Shown here: positions 9,337 through 18,571 of the stretch, one piece after another
Layout: each line of letters begins with the position of its first letter
How positions within the stretch are numbered: the first letter of the stretch is position 1
Origin: Corynebacterium uropygiale
GTDB lineage: Bacteria > Actinomycetota > Actinomycetes > Mycobacteriales > Mycobacteriaceae
Direction: 5' to 3'
DNA: 64,000 nt
Assembly: GCF_021568315.1 (NCBI RefSeq)
Contig: NZ_JAKGSI010000001.1
Location: forward strand, 558,001 to 622,000
Program-made: the position numbers and the translations under genes
The notes under the pieces: model-generated
Seen by the model: the letters and a program-made list of their open reading frames with translations, nothing else
The model's database searches: none
Told to the model about the DNA's origin: nothing

Positions 9337-10200
9337 CTAGAGCCCTTCCGCTTCGAGGACACCCCGTCGGAAGCACGAGGGGCAGCCGGGATGAACCGCC
9401 CAGAGCTCCTCATCCACCGCGTGCGCATAGGGGTCGACGCGCATCATCATCCCCGGGTAGGGCAGCAGCGGCGACGTGCTGCTGGGCGGCGGGCAATCGT
9501 CGAGCAGCACGTGAAGGAGGCTGAGGAGCCGGGCGGCGAGGCTCGTCGCGCTGAGCGGATCGGAGAGCGCCGGGAGGGCCTGGGCGCTGGCGCTCAGCTG
9601 GGGGAGAAGGGGATCCGAGTGCTGCCAGTGGAGGTCGGCGCACAGTGGGCAGGGGCCCTCGCCGCGCAGGTGCACGGGCCCGATGAAGCCGTGCCCGTCC
9701 CAGGTGCTCGCCGGGATCCAGGTGCGGCCGGGTTCGTCGAGAGCACCCGCGACGTGGATCGCCTCCCCGACGAGATTGAGGAGGAGGATCGGGGTGTCGA
9801 GAGCCTGGTGGGAAAGAAAGCTACTGGGCTCCTCGCCGCGCAAAGGCTGGCGGACGCGGATGCCGGCGTCGTCGAGGAGGTGCGTCATGAGCGTAGCCAG
9901 CCGCCCCCGACCGAGGAGGGCCACCTCCCGGCGGCGGGCGCTCACCGTGCGCAGGACGCGAAAGGCGAGGAGTTCGTCGAGGAGATGCCGCGCCTCATCC
10001 GGATCCAGCCCCACCGCGCAGAGGCGGCCGTGGATCTCCTCGCGCGGAAGCGGGCGGCGCGCCCGGATGAGCTCCCGGACCAGGGCAGGGGCCAGCGGGT
10101 GGCTGATTACTCCGCAGCGTCGCGCGTCGACACCACACTGCAGGGAGGTGGGGCTGCGCACAAAAATGTGGGAGGCGGGAGTCAATTGCACAAGGCTCAT
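9337..10200 (-). CDS. Orphan TOMM leader-binding/cyclodehydratase-like protein
   Basis: 287 aa. The N-terminal half has a winged-helix-like stretch (PREEIHGRLCAVGLDPDEA), the C-terminal half carries GPCPLCADLHW (Cys about 183) and a final CPSC (about 272). Paired CxxC motifs with PCxxCxxLH are typical of ocin-ThiF/E1-like partner proteins of azol(in)e peptide cyclodehydratases, and homologues occur as standalone genes beside uvrD2 in actinobacteria. No YcaO cyclodehydratase or precursor peptide is visible nearby, so peptide modification is doubtful; a zinc-binding structural role is all that can be supported. It converges on uvrD2 with a 10-bp gap. Confidence 0.6.
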   Translation of the reverse strand: MSLVQLTPASHIFVRSPTSLQCGVDARRCGVISHPLAPALVRELIRARRPLPREEIHGRLCAVGLDPDEARHLLDELLAFRVLRTVSARRREVALLGRGRLATLMTHLLDDAGIRVRQPLRGEEPSSFLSHQALDTPILLLNLVGEAIHVAGALDEPGRTWIPASTWDGHGFIGPVHLRGEGPCPLCADLHWQHSDPLLPQLSASAQALPALSDPLSATSLAARLLSLLHVLLDDCPPPSSTSPLLPYPGMMMRVDPYAHAVDEELWAVHPGCPSCFRRGVLEAEGL

Positions 10201-10276
10201 ACCTTGGTGAGACTCCGCCTCCCACGCGGGGGATCCCTGCCGGCCTCAGATGATCAGCCGGCCCGGGACTCGGCCC

Positions 10277-10750
10277 TTAGCTCTCGGCGCCTTCGGAGGC
10301 GTCGATTTCCTTCGGGGCGTCACCATCGCCCTTGGGGGCGCGCATGACCTGGATCTTGCGGGCCTTGGCGCGCTCGGCGAGCGGGAGGGTGAGCCGCAGG
10401 ATGCCGTCGGCGTAGTGCGCGGAGATGCGCTCCGTGTCGACGGAATCGCTGAGGGTGAGCTGACGACGGTAGCTGCCGGTGGCGCGCTCGTTGAGAACCC
10501 ACTGGACGGATTCGGATTCGGGGAGGACGGAGCGCTCCGCGGCGATGGTGAGCACACCATTGTCTATATCAATGTCGATACTGTCTGGATCGACACCCGG
10601 GAGGTCCGCGGTGAGGATGTAGGAGCTGCCGTCCTTGTAGAGGTCCATGGGCATAAAGCGCGGGGCGCGGCTCTGGCTGGCCACTCCGCCCAGCAGCTGG
10701 CGGGCGAGGGAATCAAGCGGGGTGAAGGGGTCGGTGTTGAGGTTGCTCAT
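10277..10750 (-). CDS. Small heat-shock protein, Hsp20/alpha-crystallin family
   Basis: 157-aa ATP-independent holdase. The alpha-crystallin domain covers about 35-130: it starts at PMDLYKDGSSYILTADLPGV, runs through VLTIAAER and SYRRQLTL and ends with the conserved ADGILRLTLPL. The tail is charged (KGDGDAPKEIDASEG). The start at 10750 was preferred because AGAAGG lies before it; a longer reading to 10804 would run through the promoter palindrome. It is transcribed towards the uvrD2-side genes. A 17-bp palindrome upstream suggests stress control by a dedicated repressor. Confidence 0.93.
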   Translation of the reverse strand: MSNLNTDPFTPLDSLARQLLGGVASQSRAPRFMPMDLYKDGSSYILTADLPGVDPDSIDIDIDNGVLTIAAERSVLPESESVQWVLNERATGSYRRQLTLSDSVDTERISAHYADGILRLTLPLAERAKARKIQVMRAPKGDGDAPKEIDASEGAES

Positions 10751-10775
10751 GATGCCTTCTTTCTCGTTGTGGGAA

Positions 10776-10792
10776 TCAGTGACGATCACTGA
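10776..10792. promoter_or_regulatory. 17-bp palindrome upstream of hsp20 (candidate operator)
   Basis: TCAGTGA-CGA-TCACTGA is a perfect 7-bp inverted repeat with a 3-bp centre, 25 bp upstream of the hsp20 start codon. It matches neither CIRCE (GCACTC arms) nor the HAIR/HspR element (CTTGAGT arms). A repressor binding here would sit over or next to the promoter. The protein is unknown. Confidence 0.5.
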
Positions 10793-10841
10793 CACCAAGC
10801 ACAACGCCCCGGCCCAAAGTGTATTCCACCACGCTCAACTT

Positions 10842-12251
10842 TTAGCTGTTATCCCCCTCTTTGCCCTGCTCATCGGGGGTGTCTCCTGAGTCACCCTCGG
10901 ACTCCTTCTTCTCCGCTTCCTCACGTTGGAGCCGCTCGATCTCACTGATGGGGTCGAAGTCCTCGCCATCTGCCTCGCCGAGGAGGCCGTCGATAAACTC
11001 CGCGGAGTTGTCCAGGTCCTCGGCCGAGGGCATGAAGTCCGGGTGCTCCCACACGGCATCGCGCTTAGTGGTTCCGACGGCCACCTCCACGCGCCGCCAC
11101 AGTTCGAGGGCCTCGGCCACCTTGGGGGCGTTGAGCTCAATGCCCACCACCCGCGCGAAGGCCTTCTCCGCAGATCCGCCGGTGGCTCGGCGCCGCCGCC
11201 ACGCTTCGTTGAGTGCGCCGGTTGCTGGGATGCGCTCGCCCATGGCCTGGGTGACGACGAATTCCACCCAGCCCTCCACGAGCGCGAGGAGGGTCTCCAA
11301 GCGGGCGGCCGCCGCGGCGTTTCGCGAGGTGATCGTGGGGGAGAGGTCCATGTTCTGGAGGTTTTGCATGGCCTCCTGGATCTGCGCGGGGTCCCCGGAC
11401 TCGATGTTGAGCCCGCGGGCGGCCTCCTCGATGTGGGAGGTGTCAATGACGAGCCCGTTCGCATACTCCTCCACGGAGGAGACGAGCCGCTCGACCAGCC
11501 ACGGCACGTGGCGGAAGAGCCGCTGGCGGGCTGCCTCGCGGGCGCTGATGTACACCATGACGTCGCGCGAGTTGATGCCCAGGTCCTTGCCGATCTGGTC
11601 GATGTGTTCGGGCAGGATTGCGGTCACCCCGGTCGGCGCGACGGGCAGGCCAAAGTCCGAGCCCGTGAGGGCCTGGGTGGACAGCTCGCCGAGGGCATGG
11701 CCCAGCTGCACCCCGAAGCTCATGCCCGACATGTGATTCATCATGGAGAGCATGGGGCCCATCATCTCCCGGGCTTCCTCCGGAAGGGAGGCCAGCTGGG
11801 CCTCATTCATGTTCTTCGCCACGGGGGTGACCATGCGCTTCCACATGGGAAGGGTGCGGCTGAGATAATCCGAGGCGTTCCAGGCCTCGACGCTCCCCTC
11901 GGCGGTGGGCAGCTCGGTGACGTCGTCGAGCCACAGCTCGGCGAGGCGGACGGAATCAATGACCGCGGCGCGCTGCTGCGGGCTCACTGAGGGGGAGTGC
12001 TCGGTCTGCTGCCGGGCGATGCGCTCGGCCATGTCGTAATTGACGGGCTCGCCCTCCTTCTGGGAGTTGAGGGAGGCCCCCATCCCGGAAAGCATGTGCC
12101 CGAATTGGTTGAGAATATCGCCTAATCCCCCGGAGCCTCCGCCGGAAAACCCGAACGCTCCGAAGGGATTCTGATTCTGGTTGTCGCGATTCTCGCGATC
12201 ATCATCATCGTCATTATTGCCAAAGGAGAATCCGAATCCATGGGTGCTCAT
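10842..12251 (-). CDS. Zinc-dependent metalloprotease-like protein (DUF2342 family)
   Basis: 469 aa. A low-complexity N-terminus rich in Asp, Asn and Gly (1-45) precedes an all-helical domain with family hallmarks: HVPWLVERL, LVEGWVEFVV, RRRATGGSAEKAFARVVGIEL and AVWEHPDFMPSAEDLDN. Families with this pattern are annotated as DUF2342 or zinc-dependent metalloprotease; a classical HExxH is not present, so protease activity is family annotation only. The ATG at 12251 has AAAGG upstream and removes an unlikely extension. It is divergent from the PDZ-Lon protease gene over 82 bp, a pairing kept in mycobacteria. Confidence 0.8.
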   Translation of the reverse strand: MSTHGFGFSFGNNDDDDDRENRDNQNQNPFGAFGFSGGGSGGLGDILNQFGHMLSGMGASLNSQKEGEPVNYDMAERIARQQTEHSPSVSPQQRAAVIDSVRLAELWLDDVTELPTAEGSVEAWNASDYLSRTLPMWKRMVTPVAKNMNEAQLASLPEEAREMMGPMLSMMNHMSGMSFGVQLGHALGELSTQALTGSDFGLPVAPTGVTAILPEHIDQIGKDLGINSRDVMVYISAREAARQRLFRHVPWLVERLVSSVEEYANGLVIDTSHIEEAARGLNIESGDPAQIQEAMQNLQNMDLSPTITSRNAAAAARLETLLALVEGWVEFVVTQAMGERIPATGALNEAWRRRRATGGSAEKAFARVVGIELNAPKVAEALELWRRVEVAVGTTKRDAVWEHPDFMPSAEDLDNSAEFIDGLLGEADGEDFDPISEIERLQREEAEKKESEGDSGDTPDEQGKEGDNS

Positions 12252-12333
12252 GCCTTTACAGTACCGACCCCGCCGTGCTCCTAGCCACGACAAAATCTAT
12301 GCTCTGAGCGAACACCGGGTAGGGTAGACATTC

Positions 12334-13383
12334 GTGTCACGACGAATTCGAACCCTCGCTTGCGGAGCCGTGCCCGTCATCGTCCTGGGTGCCTTGGTGG
12401 GAATGCGCCACATTCCCGGGACAGATATCGCCCTGACCGCCCCCTATGCTGCAGAAGGCCCGGGGCCCAGCTTCAACACCCTCGGGGAAGTGGATGGGCA
12501 CCAGGTCGTCGACATCCAGGGGGCAGAGACCGACGCCACCTCGGGCAACCTCAACATGACGACGGTGGCCGTCCGCTCCGGCATGAGCATCCCGGAGGTC
12601 TTCTCCCGGTGGATGCAGGGGGACAGCATCGTGCCCATCGAGGAGGTGTTCCCCGCCGGCCAGAGCGAGGAGGAGGTACAGCAGCGCAACGCCGCGACCT
12701 TCGCCGAGTCCGAATCCGCCGCGACGATCGCCGCCATGAATTACCTGCACCGGGACGTCGTCGTCGAGGTGAAGATGGTTCTGCCGGAGAGCGCCGCTTC
12801 GGGCGTTCTCTCGGAGGGGGATCGCATCCTGGGGGTCGATGGCAGCGCCACTCCCACGCCGGAGGATGTGCAAGCGAGCGTCGCCTCCCATGAGCCCGGG
12901 GAGTCCGTGGACATCGACGTCGAGCGCGTCGACGGCCACCGCGAGACCCTCAGCGTGGAGCTCGGGGAGGACCCGGATCACTCGGGGCAGCCGCTGCTCG
13001 GCGTGACGATGGTGAGCGCCCCCGCGGACGGGATCTCCATTGATTACAACCTCAAGGAGATCGGCGGTCCGAGCGCCGGTATGATGTTCTCGCTCGCGGT
13101 CATCGACAAGCTGAGCCCGGGGGAGCTCAACGGCGGGAAGTTCGTCGCCGGGACGGGCACCATCTCCCCCGACGGGACGGTGGGGCCGATCGGCGGCATC
13201 CGCCACAAGGCGGACGCGGCGGAGGACCTGGGCGCAGAGCTCTTCCTCGCGCCGAAGGAGAACTGCCGGGAGCTTGGTGATCACAAGGGCTCCATGACCA
13301 TCGTGGCCGTCGGGAATCTCGACGACGCGATCGCCCAGATGAAGGCCTATGCCGAGGGTGGGGAGCTCAGCACCTGCCACTAG
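12334..13383 (+). CDS. Membrane-anchored PDZ/Lon-type serine protease
   Basis: 349 aa, GTG start. An N-terminal hydrophobic segment (about 8-30) anchors or exports the protein. A PDZ domain follows (about 150-225, GDRILGVDG) and then an S16 Lon-type proteolytic domain with nucleophile Ser in GGPSAGMMF (about 247) and general-base Lys in IRHKADAAED (about 291). There is no AAA+ ATPase part, so it is the ATP-independent YlbL/Rv3194c type. Its likely job is cleavage of envelope or membrane-proximal proteins. It diverges from the DUF2342 gene. Confidence 0.88.
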   Translation: MSRRIRTLACGAVPVIVLGALVGMRHIPGTDIALTAPYAAEGPGPSFNTLGEVDGHQVVDIQGAETDATSGNLNMTTVAVRSGMSIPEVFSRWMQGDSIVPIEEVFPAGQSEEEVQQRNAATFAESESAATIAAMNYLHRDVVVEVKMVLPESAASGVLSEGDRILGVDGSATPTPEDVQASVASHEPGESVDIDVERVDGHRETLSVELGEDPDHSGQPLLGVTMVSAPADGISIDYNLKEIGGPSAGMMFSLAVIDKLSPGELNGGKFVAGTGTISPDGTVGPIGGIRHKADAAEDLGAELFLAPKENCRELGDHKGSMTIVAVGNLDDAIAQMKAYAEGGELSTCH

Positions 13384-13436
13384 GCGCCGAGCGCGCTGGG
13401 CCAGCGTCCGCGGCCCGCGGCTCCCCGCGCCCCGCG

Positions 13437-14093
13437 CTAGTTCTTGCGGCTCGTCGTGGTGGTGGAGCTGGGTTCGCTGCTCTCGCTGGAGTGCTGGCCC
13501 GCCTTATCAGAGAGGCCGAGCTCTTTGATACGGGTTTCCGGCTCCTCCTGGTCGGAGGACACCATCTGTTGCATGACGAGGCCCTTGTCGTTGTCCACCA
13601 CTGTGATGACGGCGGTGGTCCCCAGGGTGGACCAGCCGACCACCCGGGACCCTGTGTCCTCGACCACGCGGGAGGAGCGAAGCTCGGTGAGCAGCTGCGT
13701 GGTGGAGGCCGCCTTGGCGGAGGACTTGAAGAACTGGAACTGGCCGACCTCGGATCCGGAGCACTGGAAGGAATCAGTAATGCCGCTGGGATTGCAGGTG
13801 TCCAGCTGATCGAGGAGCGAGTCGGGCGCCACGGAGCTGAAGACTTCCCTCACCCGGTCGAGGTCTGAAGTGCCCTCTGAGCTTGTGGCTTCCTTCGCGG
13901 ATGAGCTCGGCGTGGAGCTCTCCGCATCCTCCGTGGGATCAGGGGAGGGCGTCTGGGTTGCCGTGGCGTCGGGGGAGCCGTCGGCGCTCGTATCCTTCTC
14001 GGAGGAGCAGCCGCTCAGAGCCGCCCCCGCGAGGGCGAGCGCTGCGAGGGCGCAGGCGAACGGGCGAACACGGCGATGAGGCGATGCGAGCAC
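13437..14093 (-). CDS. Secreted lipoprotein, unknown function
   Basis: 218 aa. The signal peptide (Arg-rich n-region, then ACALAALALAGAALSGC) ends in a lipobox LSGC (Cys about 29), so the mature protein is lipid-anchored outside the membrane. A Ser/Thr/Asp/Pro-rich linker (to about 75) leads to a small globular domain with two cysteines (DTCNPSGITDSFQCSG) that may form a disulfide. No domain is recognised. It converges on the PDZ-Lon gene and is followed upstream by the PPA1309-family gene on the same strand. Confidence 0.75.
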   Translation of the reverse strand: MLASPHRRVRPFACALAALALAGAALSGCSSEKDTSADGSPDATATQTPSPDPTEDAESSTPSSSAKEATSSEGTSDLDRVREVFSSVAPDSLLDQLDTCNPSGITDSFQCSGSEVGQFQFFKSSAKAASTTQLLTELRSSRVVEDTGSRVVGWSTLGTTAVITVVDNDKGLVMQQMVSSDQEEPETRIKELGLSDKAGQHSSESSEPSSTTTTSRKN

Positions 14094-14148
14094 GAAAAAC
14101 TCCTCGGAAGGTGGGCTGCGGAAAATAGTCCGGCTTAGAGTCTAGCCT

Positions 14149-14688
14149 TTAGCTCTCGTCCTCCACGATGGACGGATCCTGCTCGAGGCTGAAGCGCAGC
14201 GCCTCGATGACGGCGGGGGCAACCTCGGGGCCCCCGCGCAGCTCAATGCGGTCCTCTGCGAAGGGCCCCTGCTCCTCGAGCTCCTCCTCGGAGGGGCGGA
14301 GTTGAAGAAGGGTGAGCTCCGCGCCGTCGCGCAACACCCCGGAGAAGAGGCGCGCCGGGCGCGGCTCCGTCTGGGCGGGGTCGGAGGTGTCCCGGTAGCG
14401 GATTTCCTGGGCCAAGACGATGCCCTCGACGGCCGTCGGCCACACGGTGCGCGTGAGATAGTCGGCGAGTTCGGGGGAGCCGGGCCGGATCGTCGGCGGG
14501 AGGGGATCCTGCACGACGAGGGTGAGCGGCGTGGTGTCTTCGTCGACGTCAGGGAGCTCGACGCTCATGAGCGCGGTGGGAACGAGGGCGAAGAGCGTGG
14601 GGGAGTCGGCGTCCCAGCCCTCCGCGTGGATGTACTCCACGGCTTCCATCATGGCTGTGTTGAGAGCGTTGGGGCTCTGCGCGCTCAC
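14149..14688 (-). CDS. PPA1309 family protein
   Basis: 179 aa, soluble, with the N-terminal NALNTAMMEAVEYIHAEGWD and the RLFSGVLRDGAELTLLQLRP segments typical of the actinobacterial PPA1309 family. Its biochemical role is not known. GTG start with GAGGAGG upstream. It is divergent from the UPF0182 gene across about 96 bp and its gene neighbourhood is conserved in Corynebacterium. Confidence 0.75.
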   Translation of the reverse strand: MSAQSPNALNTAMMEAVEYIHAEGWDADSPTLFALVPTALMSVELPDVDEDTTPLTLVVQDPLPPTIRPGSPELADYLTRTVWPTAVEGIVLAQEIRYRDTSDPAQTEPRPARLFSGVLRDGAELTLLQLRPSEEELEEQGPFAEDRIELRGGPEVAPAVIEALRFSLEQDPSIVEDES

Positions 14689-14784
14689 TGCGCCTCCTCT
14701 GGGAAAGTCTGAGTAGTCAGAACCGACGATCGGGCCGTAGAGTTAGGACATTACCACCCGTAACTCTCGTGAAGGAGCCTGACG

Positions 14785-17745
14785 TTGGCGACAGGTATGC
14801 CGCAGCCACCCTTAAGAATGAAGCGCCCACCTCGGAAGTTGGGCATTCTTTTGGGGATCATCGCCGTTCTGCTCATCGTGGCACCGGTGCTGGTCTCTTT
14901 CTATACCGAGTGGCAGTGGTTCGGTGAGGTGGACTTCCGCGTCGTCTTCGGGAAGACCCTGCTCACGCGGATTGCGCTTTTCGTCGGCGTGGGCATCGTG
15001 GTGGGGCTCATCACGTTCCTCGCGTGCTGGCTCGTGTGGCGCACCCGGCCGCGGAGCATGAGCCACCTGGATCCGGATTCGCCTATCCATCATTATCGAC
15101 GGGCTATCGAGCGCAGCGTTCGCCTGCTCTTCATCGTCCTCCCGCTGCTCGTGGGGATCTTTGCGGGCGTGGCCGGGCAGAGCCAGTGGCGCGCCGTGCT
15201 CATGTTCTTCAACGCCCGCGACTTCGGCCAGACCGATCCCCAATTCGGGCATGACCTGGGCTTTTATGCCTTCTCCCTGCCTGTGCTCAACCTGCTTGTC
15301 GACGGCCTCTCCCTCGCCCTGCTCGTCGCCTTCCTCATTGCTCTGGCGGGGCATTACCTCACTGGCGCCATTCGGATCGGGAACCGCCTGGCGGGCATCA
15401 AGGGCGGGGTGAGTTCCGCGGCGCGCATCCAGCTGGCGGTGACCGGCGGTCTGTGGATGCTTCTGCGGGTGGCGTCCTACTGGCTGGACCGCTATGACCT
15501 GCTGGGCCAGGAACACGACATCATGACGGGTGCCTCCTACACGGACATCAACGCGGTCTTCCCGGCGAAGATCATCATGATGGTCATCGCGGCTGTCGTC
15601 GCCGTCGCCTTCTTCGCGGCGATTGTCCTCAAGGACCTGCGGATCCCGGCGCTGGCCACGGTGCTCTTGCTGCTGAGCTCCATCGTGGTGAGCAACGCGT
15701 GGCCGCTGCTGCTGGAGCGCTTTTCCGTGCAACCGAACCGCTCGGAGAAGGAGGCGGAGTACATCGCGCGGAATATTGCCTCCACGCGGGAGGCCTATGG
15801 CCTCACCGAGGAGAACGTCTCTTACACGGAGTGGGGCACCTCCGAGGCCACGACGAAGGACGCCAAGGATGACAAGGCGACCATCTCGAACATCCGCCTC
15901 CTCGACCCCGAGGTGCTCACCCCCACCTTCACCCAGCAGCAGCAGCTGCGGAACTTCTATGGCTTCCCGGACACGCTCGCGATTGACCGCTACTCGGTGG
16001 ATGGCCAGCTCCGCGACTTCGTCGTCGCGGCCCGCGAGCTGGATCCGAACTCCCTCCAGGAGAACCAGTCTGACTGGATCAACCGCCACACCGTGTACAC
16101 CCACGGCAATGGCTTCATCGCGGCGCAGGCCAACCAGGTGGATGAGGTGGCGCGCGACGTCGGTTCCACCCGTGGCGGCTACCCGGTGTATACGGTCTCT
16201 GACCTGCAGTCGAATGAGGCGCAGGAGCAGAGCAAGGAGTCGGAGAAGCTCGGCATCAAGGTGGACGAGCCCCGCATTTATTACGGCCCGGTGATCGCGG
16301 GCGCCAAGGATGGGGCGGATTATGCCGTCGTCGGCGGCTCGGAGCCGGTCGAATATGACACAGACACGAGCAACTACACCTATCAGGGCAAGGGCGGCGT
16401 CCCGATCGGCAACATCTTCCAGCAGGCCGTCTTCGGGCTCAAGTACCAGGAGCTCAAGCTGCTGCTTTCTGATCGGGTGAATAGCGACTCGAAGATCCTC
16501 TTCGACCGCGACCCGCGCCACCGCGTGGAGAAGGTCGCCCCGTGGCTCACCACCGACTCCCGCACCTACCCGGCGGTCATCAATGGCCGGATCAAGTGGA
16601 TTGTCGACGGCTACACCACCCTCGACTCCCTGCCGTACTCCGAGAAGACCTCGCTGACGGAGGCCACGGAGGACGCGCTCTCCCCCGAGGGGACCAACCA
16701 GCGCCTCATCACGGACAAGGTGGGCTACATCCGCAACTCCGTGAAGGCGACCGTGGACGCCTATGACGGCACGGTGGACCTCTACGAGTTCGACACCCAG
16801 GACCCCGTCCTCAAGGCGTGGGAGTCCGCGTACCCGGGGACGGTGCGCCCGGCTTCGGACATCTCCGATGAGCTGCGCAACCACTTCCGCTACCCGGAGG
16901 ACCTCTTCAAGGTGCAGCGCAAGCTCCTGGCCCGCTACCACGTCGATGACCCGCGGACCTTCTACACCAACGACGCCTTCTGGTCCGTGCCCGCCGACCC
17001 GACGGCCACCGGGGAGCGCCAGGAGCTCGACCAGCCGCCGTACTACGTCATGGCGGCCGACCCCGACACGGGCAAGCCGAGCTTCCAGCTCATCACCCCG
17101 TTCCGAGGCCTGCGCCGCGAGTTCCTCGCCGCGCACATGTCGGTGTCCTCGGACCCGGCCACCTATGGCAAGATCACCGTCCGCGTGCTGCCCACCGACA
17201 CCCAAACCCAGGGCCCCCGCCAGGCACAGGACACCATGATGTCCTCCGACCAGATCGCCCGCGACCGCGGCCTCTGGGAGAGCACCAACCTCCTGCGCTA
17301 CGGCAACCTGCTCACCCTGCCAGTGAGCGGCGGCCAGGTCCTCTACGTGGAGCCGCTCTACTCGCAGCGCAAGGACCAGGACTCCGCCTTCCCGAAGCTC
17401 CTGCGCGTCCTCGTCTCCTTTAACGGCAAGGTGGGCTACGCCCCGACGATCTCCGAGGCCCTCAGCCAGGTGGGGCTCGACGCCAGCAAGGCGCAAGACA
17501 TCGCGGAGGCTCCGGGATCCGGCGAGAGCTCCACCGAGACCTCGGGAAGCTCGCAGGAGAATGAGTCGGAGAAGAAGCCCGAGCAGTCCGGCGGCGCCAC
17601 GGCCGGGACGCCGGAGGCGGTGCGCAAGATCAACGACGCGCTGGCCAACCTCAAGAAGGCCGAGAGCGGGACGCACGAGGAGTACGGCAGGGCGCTCGAT
17701 GAACTCGACCGCGCTGTGCAGGAATACCAGAAGTCCCAGGGCTAG
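14785..17745 (+). CDS. UPF0182 family large membrane protein
   Basis: 986 aa. About seven hydrophobic helices fill residues 20-320 (for example LGILLGIIAVLLIVAPVLVS and ALATVLLLLSSIVVSN). A long extracytoplasmic region of about 550 residues follows (NFYGFPDTLAIDRYSVDG ... WKAWESAYPG-type family blocks) and then a disordered Ser/Glu/Gly-rich segment and a short helical C-terminus. It is the homologue of Rv3193c, of unknown function. A TTG start is chosen since AAGGAG sits 7 bp upstream; an ATG at 14797 is the alternative. Confidence 0.85.
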   Translation: MATGMPQPPLRMKRPPRKLGILLGIIAVLLIVAPVLVSFYTEWQWFGEVDFRVVFGKTLLTRIALFVGVGIVVGLITFLACWLVWRTRPRSMSHLDPDSPIHHYRRAIERSVRLLFIVLPLLVGIFAGVAGQSQWRAVLMFFNARDFGQTDPQFGHDLGFYAFSLPVLNLLVDGLSLALLVAFLIALAGHYLTGAIRIGNRLAGIKGGVSSAARIQLAVTGGLWMLLRVASYWLDRYDLLGQEHDIMTGASYTDINAVFPAKIIMMVIAAVVAVAFFAAIVLKDLRIPALATVLLLLSSIVVSNAWPLLLERFSVQPNRSEKEAEYIARNIASTREAYGLTEENVSYTEWGTSEATTKDAKDDKATISNIRLLDPEVLTPTFTQQQQLRNFYGFPDTLAIDRYSVDGQLRDFVVAARELDPNSLQENQSDWINRHTVYTHGNGFIAAQANQVDEVARDVGSTRGGYPVYTVSDLQSNEAQEQSKESEKLGIKVDEPRIYYGPVIAGAKDGADYAVVGGSEPVEYDTDTSNYTYQGKGGVPIGNIFQQAVFGLKYQELKLLLSDRVNSDSKILFDRDPRHRVEKVAPWLTTDSRTYPAVINGRIKWIVDGYTTLDSLPYSEKTSLTEATEDALSPEGTNQRLITDKVGYIRNSVKATVDAYDGTVDLYEFDTQDPVLKAWESAYPGTVRPASDISDELRNHFRYPEDLFKVQRKLLARYHVDDPRTFYTNDAFWSVPADPTATGERQELDQPPYYVMAADPDTGKPSFQLITPFRGLRREFLAAHMSVSSDPATYGKITVRVLPTDTQTQGPRQAQDTMMSSDQIARDRGLWESTNLLRYGNLLTLPVSGGQVLYVEPLYSQRKDQDSAFPKLLRVLVSFNGKVGYAPTISEALSQVGLDASKAQDIAEAPGSGESSTETSGSSQENESEKKPEQSGGATAGTPEAVRKINDALANLKKAESGTHEEYGRALDELDRAVQEYQKSQG

Positions 17746-17765
17746 AAGAGCACAGCCCAATCAGA

Positions 17766-17798
17766 GCCCCAGGCGGTGGACGGACCACTGCCTGGGGC
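17766..17798. terminator. Bidirectional-type hairpin after UPF0182 gene
   Basis: GCCCCAGGC pairs perfectly with GCCTGGGGC, with further pairing inside. It starts 20 bp after the UPF0182 stop and lies before the end of the pseudogene on the other strand. No T-run follows, so it would act as an L-shaped or Rho-assisted terminator. Confidence 0.6.
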
Positions 17799-17815
17799 GT
17801 TGCCGTGCGCGCGGA

Positions 17816-18564
17816 TCACTCCGGGGGATCGCAAGAGGCGCCCCGGCCGGCGAGGACCTCGCGATAATACTCCTGCTTGGCATCGATGGACGCGAGCGCG
17901 CCCTCCAGGGTGGCGATGGACGCGTGGAGGGACTCGCGCTGGCCTTCGAGGAGAGCGATCCGCTCGGGGATCGTCTCCTCCCCGGCGAGGGCCAGATCCA
18001 TAAACCGCTTCATCTGCGCGATCGACATGCCGCACTCGCGGAGGCGGCAGAGCCCGCGCAGCCAGGCCAGGATGAGCTGCGCCGGGGTGGCGTCGTGCTG
18101 CTGAGCGATGCTGACGAGCTCCGGGGTGCTGAACATGTCCTGGCGTCCCTCGCCGAAGGGGGCCCAGGCCTCCACGAGGACCCCGTGTTCCTGCAGCTGG
18201 GAGACGCGTCGGGACTGTTGGTGGCGGGGGTTGACCTCGATCTGGTTGACCATGGGGTAGACCTCGCTGAAGGAGCCGAGGTCGTGGAGCCTGGCCGGGG
18301 TGAAGTTGGAGACGCCGATCGCGCGGAGGACGCCCTCGCGGTAGAGGTCTTCGAGGTCCCGCCTCGCGCCATAGACGTCGCTGAAGGGCTAGTGGAGGAG
18401 AACGAGGTCGATCTACTCCACGCCCAGAGCCTCGAGGGACTTCTCCACGCTGCGTCGGGTGAGCCCGCGGTCATAGTGATCGATCCACACCTTCGTCGTG
18501 AGGAAGAGCTCCTCGCGGGGAAGGCCCGCGGCGCGCAGGCCCTCGCCGACGCCCTCCCGCGCTG
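17816..18564 (-). pseudogene. Decayed aldo/keto reductase fused to MerR-regulator tail
   Basis: Reading the minus strand in one frame gives an aldo/keto reductase core (EELFLTTKVWIDHYDRG, EALGVE*IDLVLLH*PF, LRAIGVSNFTPARL, VNQIEVNP) with two in-frame TAG stops (at 18413-18415 and 18389-18391), replacing the usual Tyr and Gln. The first 60 or so residues with the NADPH-binding start are missing. After QLILAWL the sequence switches without frameshift to the C-terminal half of a MerR-type regulator (RLRECGMSIAQMKRFMDLAL ... YYRE). This is best explained by a deletion joining two formerly adjacent genes. An intact piece of 145 codons (17816-18253) could still be translated but would hold half of each protein. 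Confidence 0.85.
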
Positions 18565-18571
18565 ACCGCCC

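Noticed and set aside
13384-13436. GC-rich small hairpins between the PDZ-Lon and lipoprotein genes
   Set aside because: Stems have very short loops and no T-run; not stronger than chance in such GC-rich DNA.
14812-17760. 982-codon open frame on the minus strand
   Set aside because: It is the mirror of the UPF0182 gene; translation is His/Arg/Asp-biased without domains, as usual for antisense frames in GC-rich DNA.
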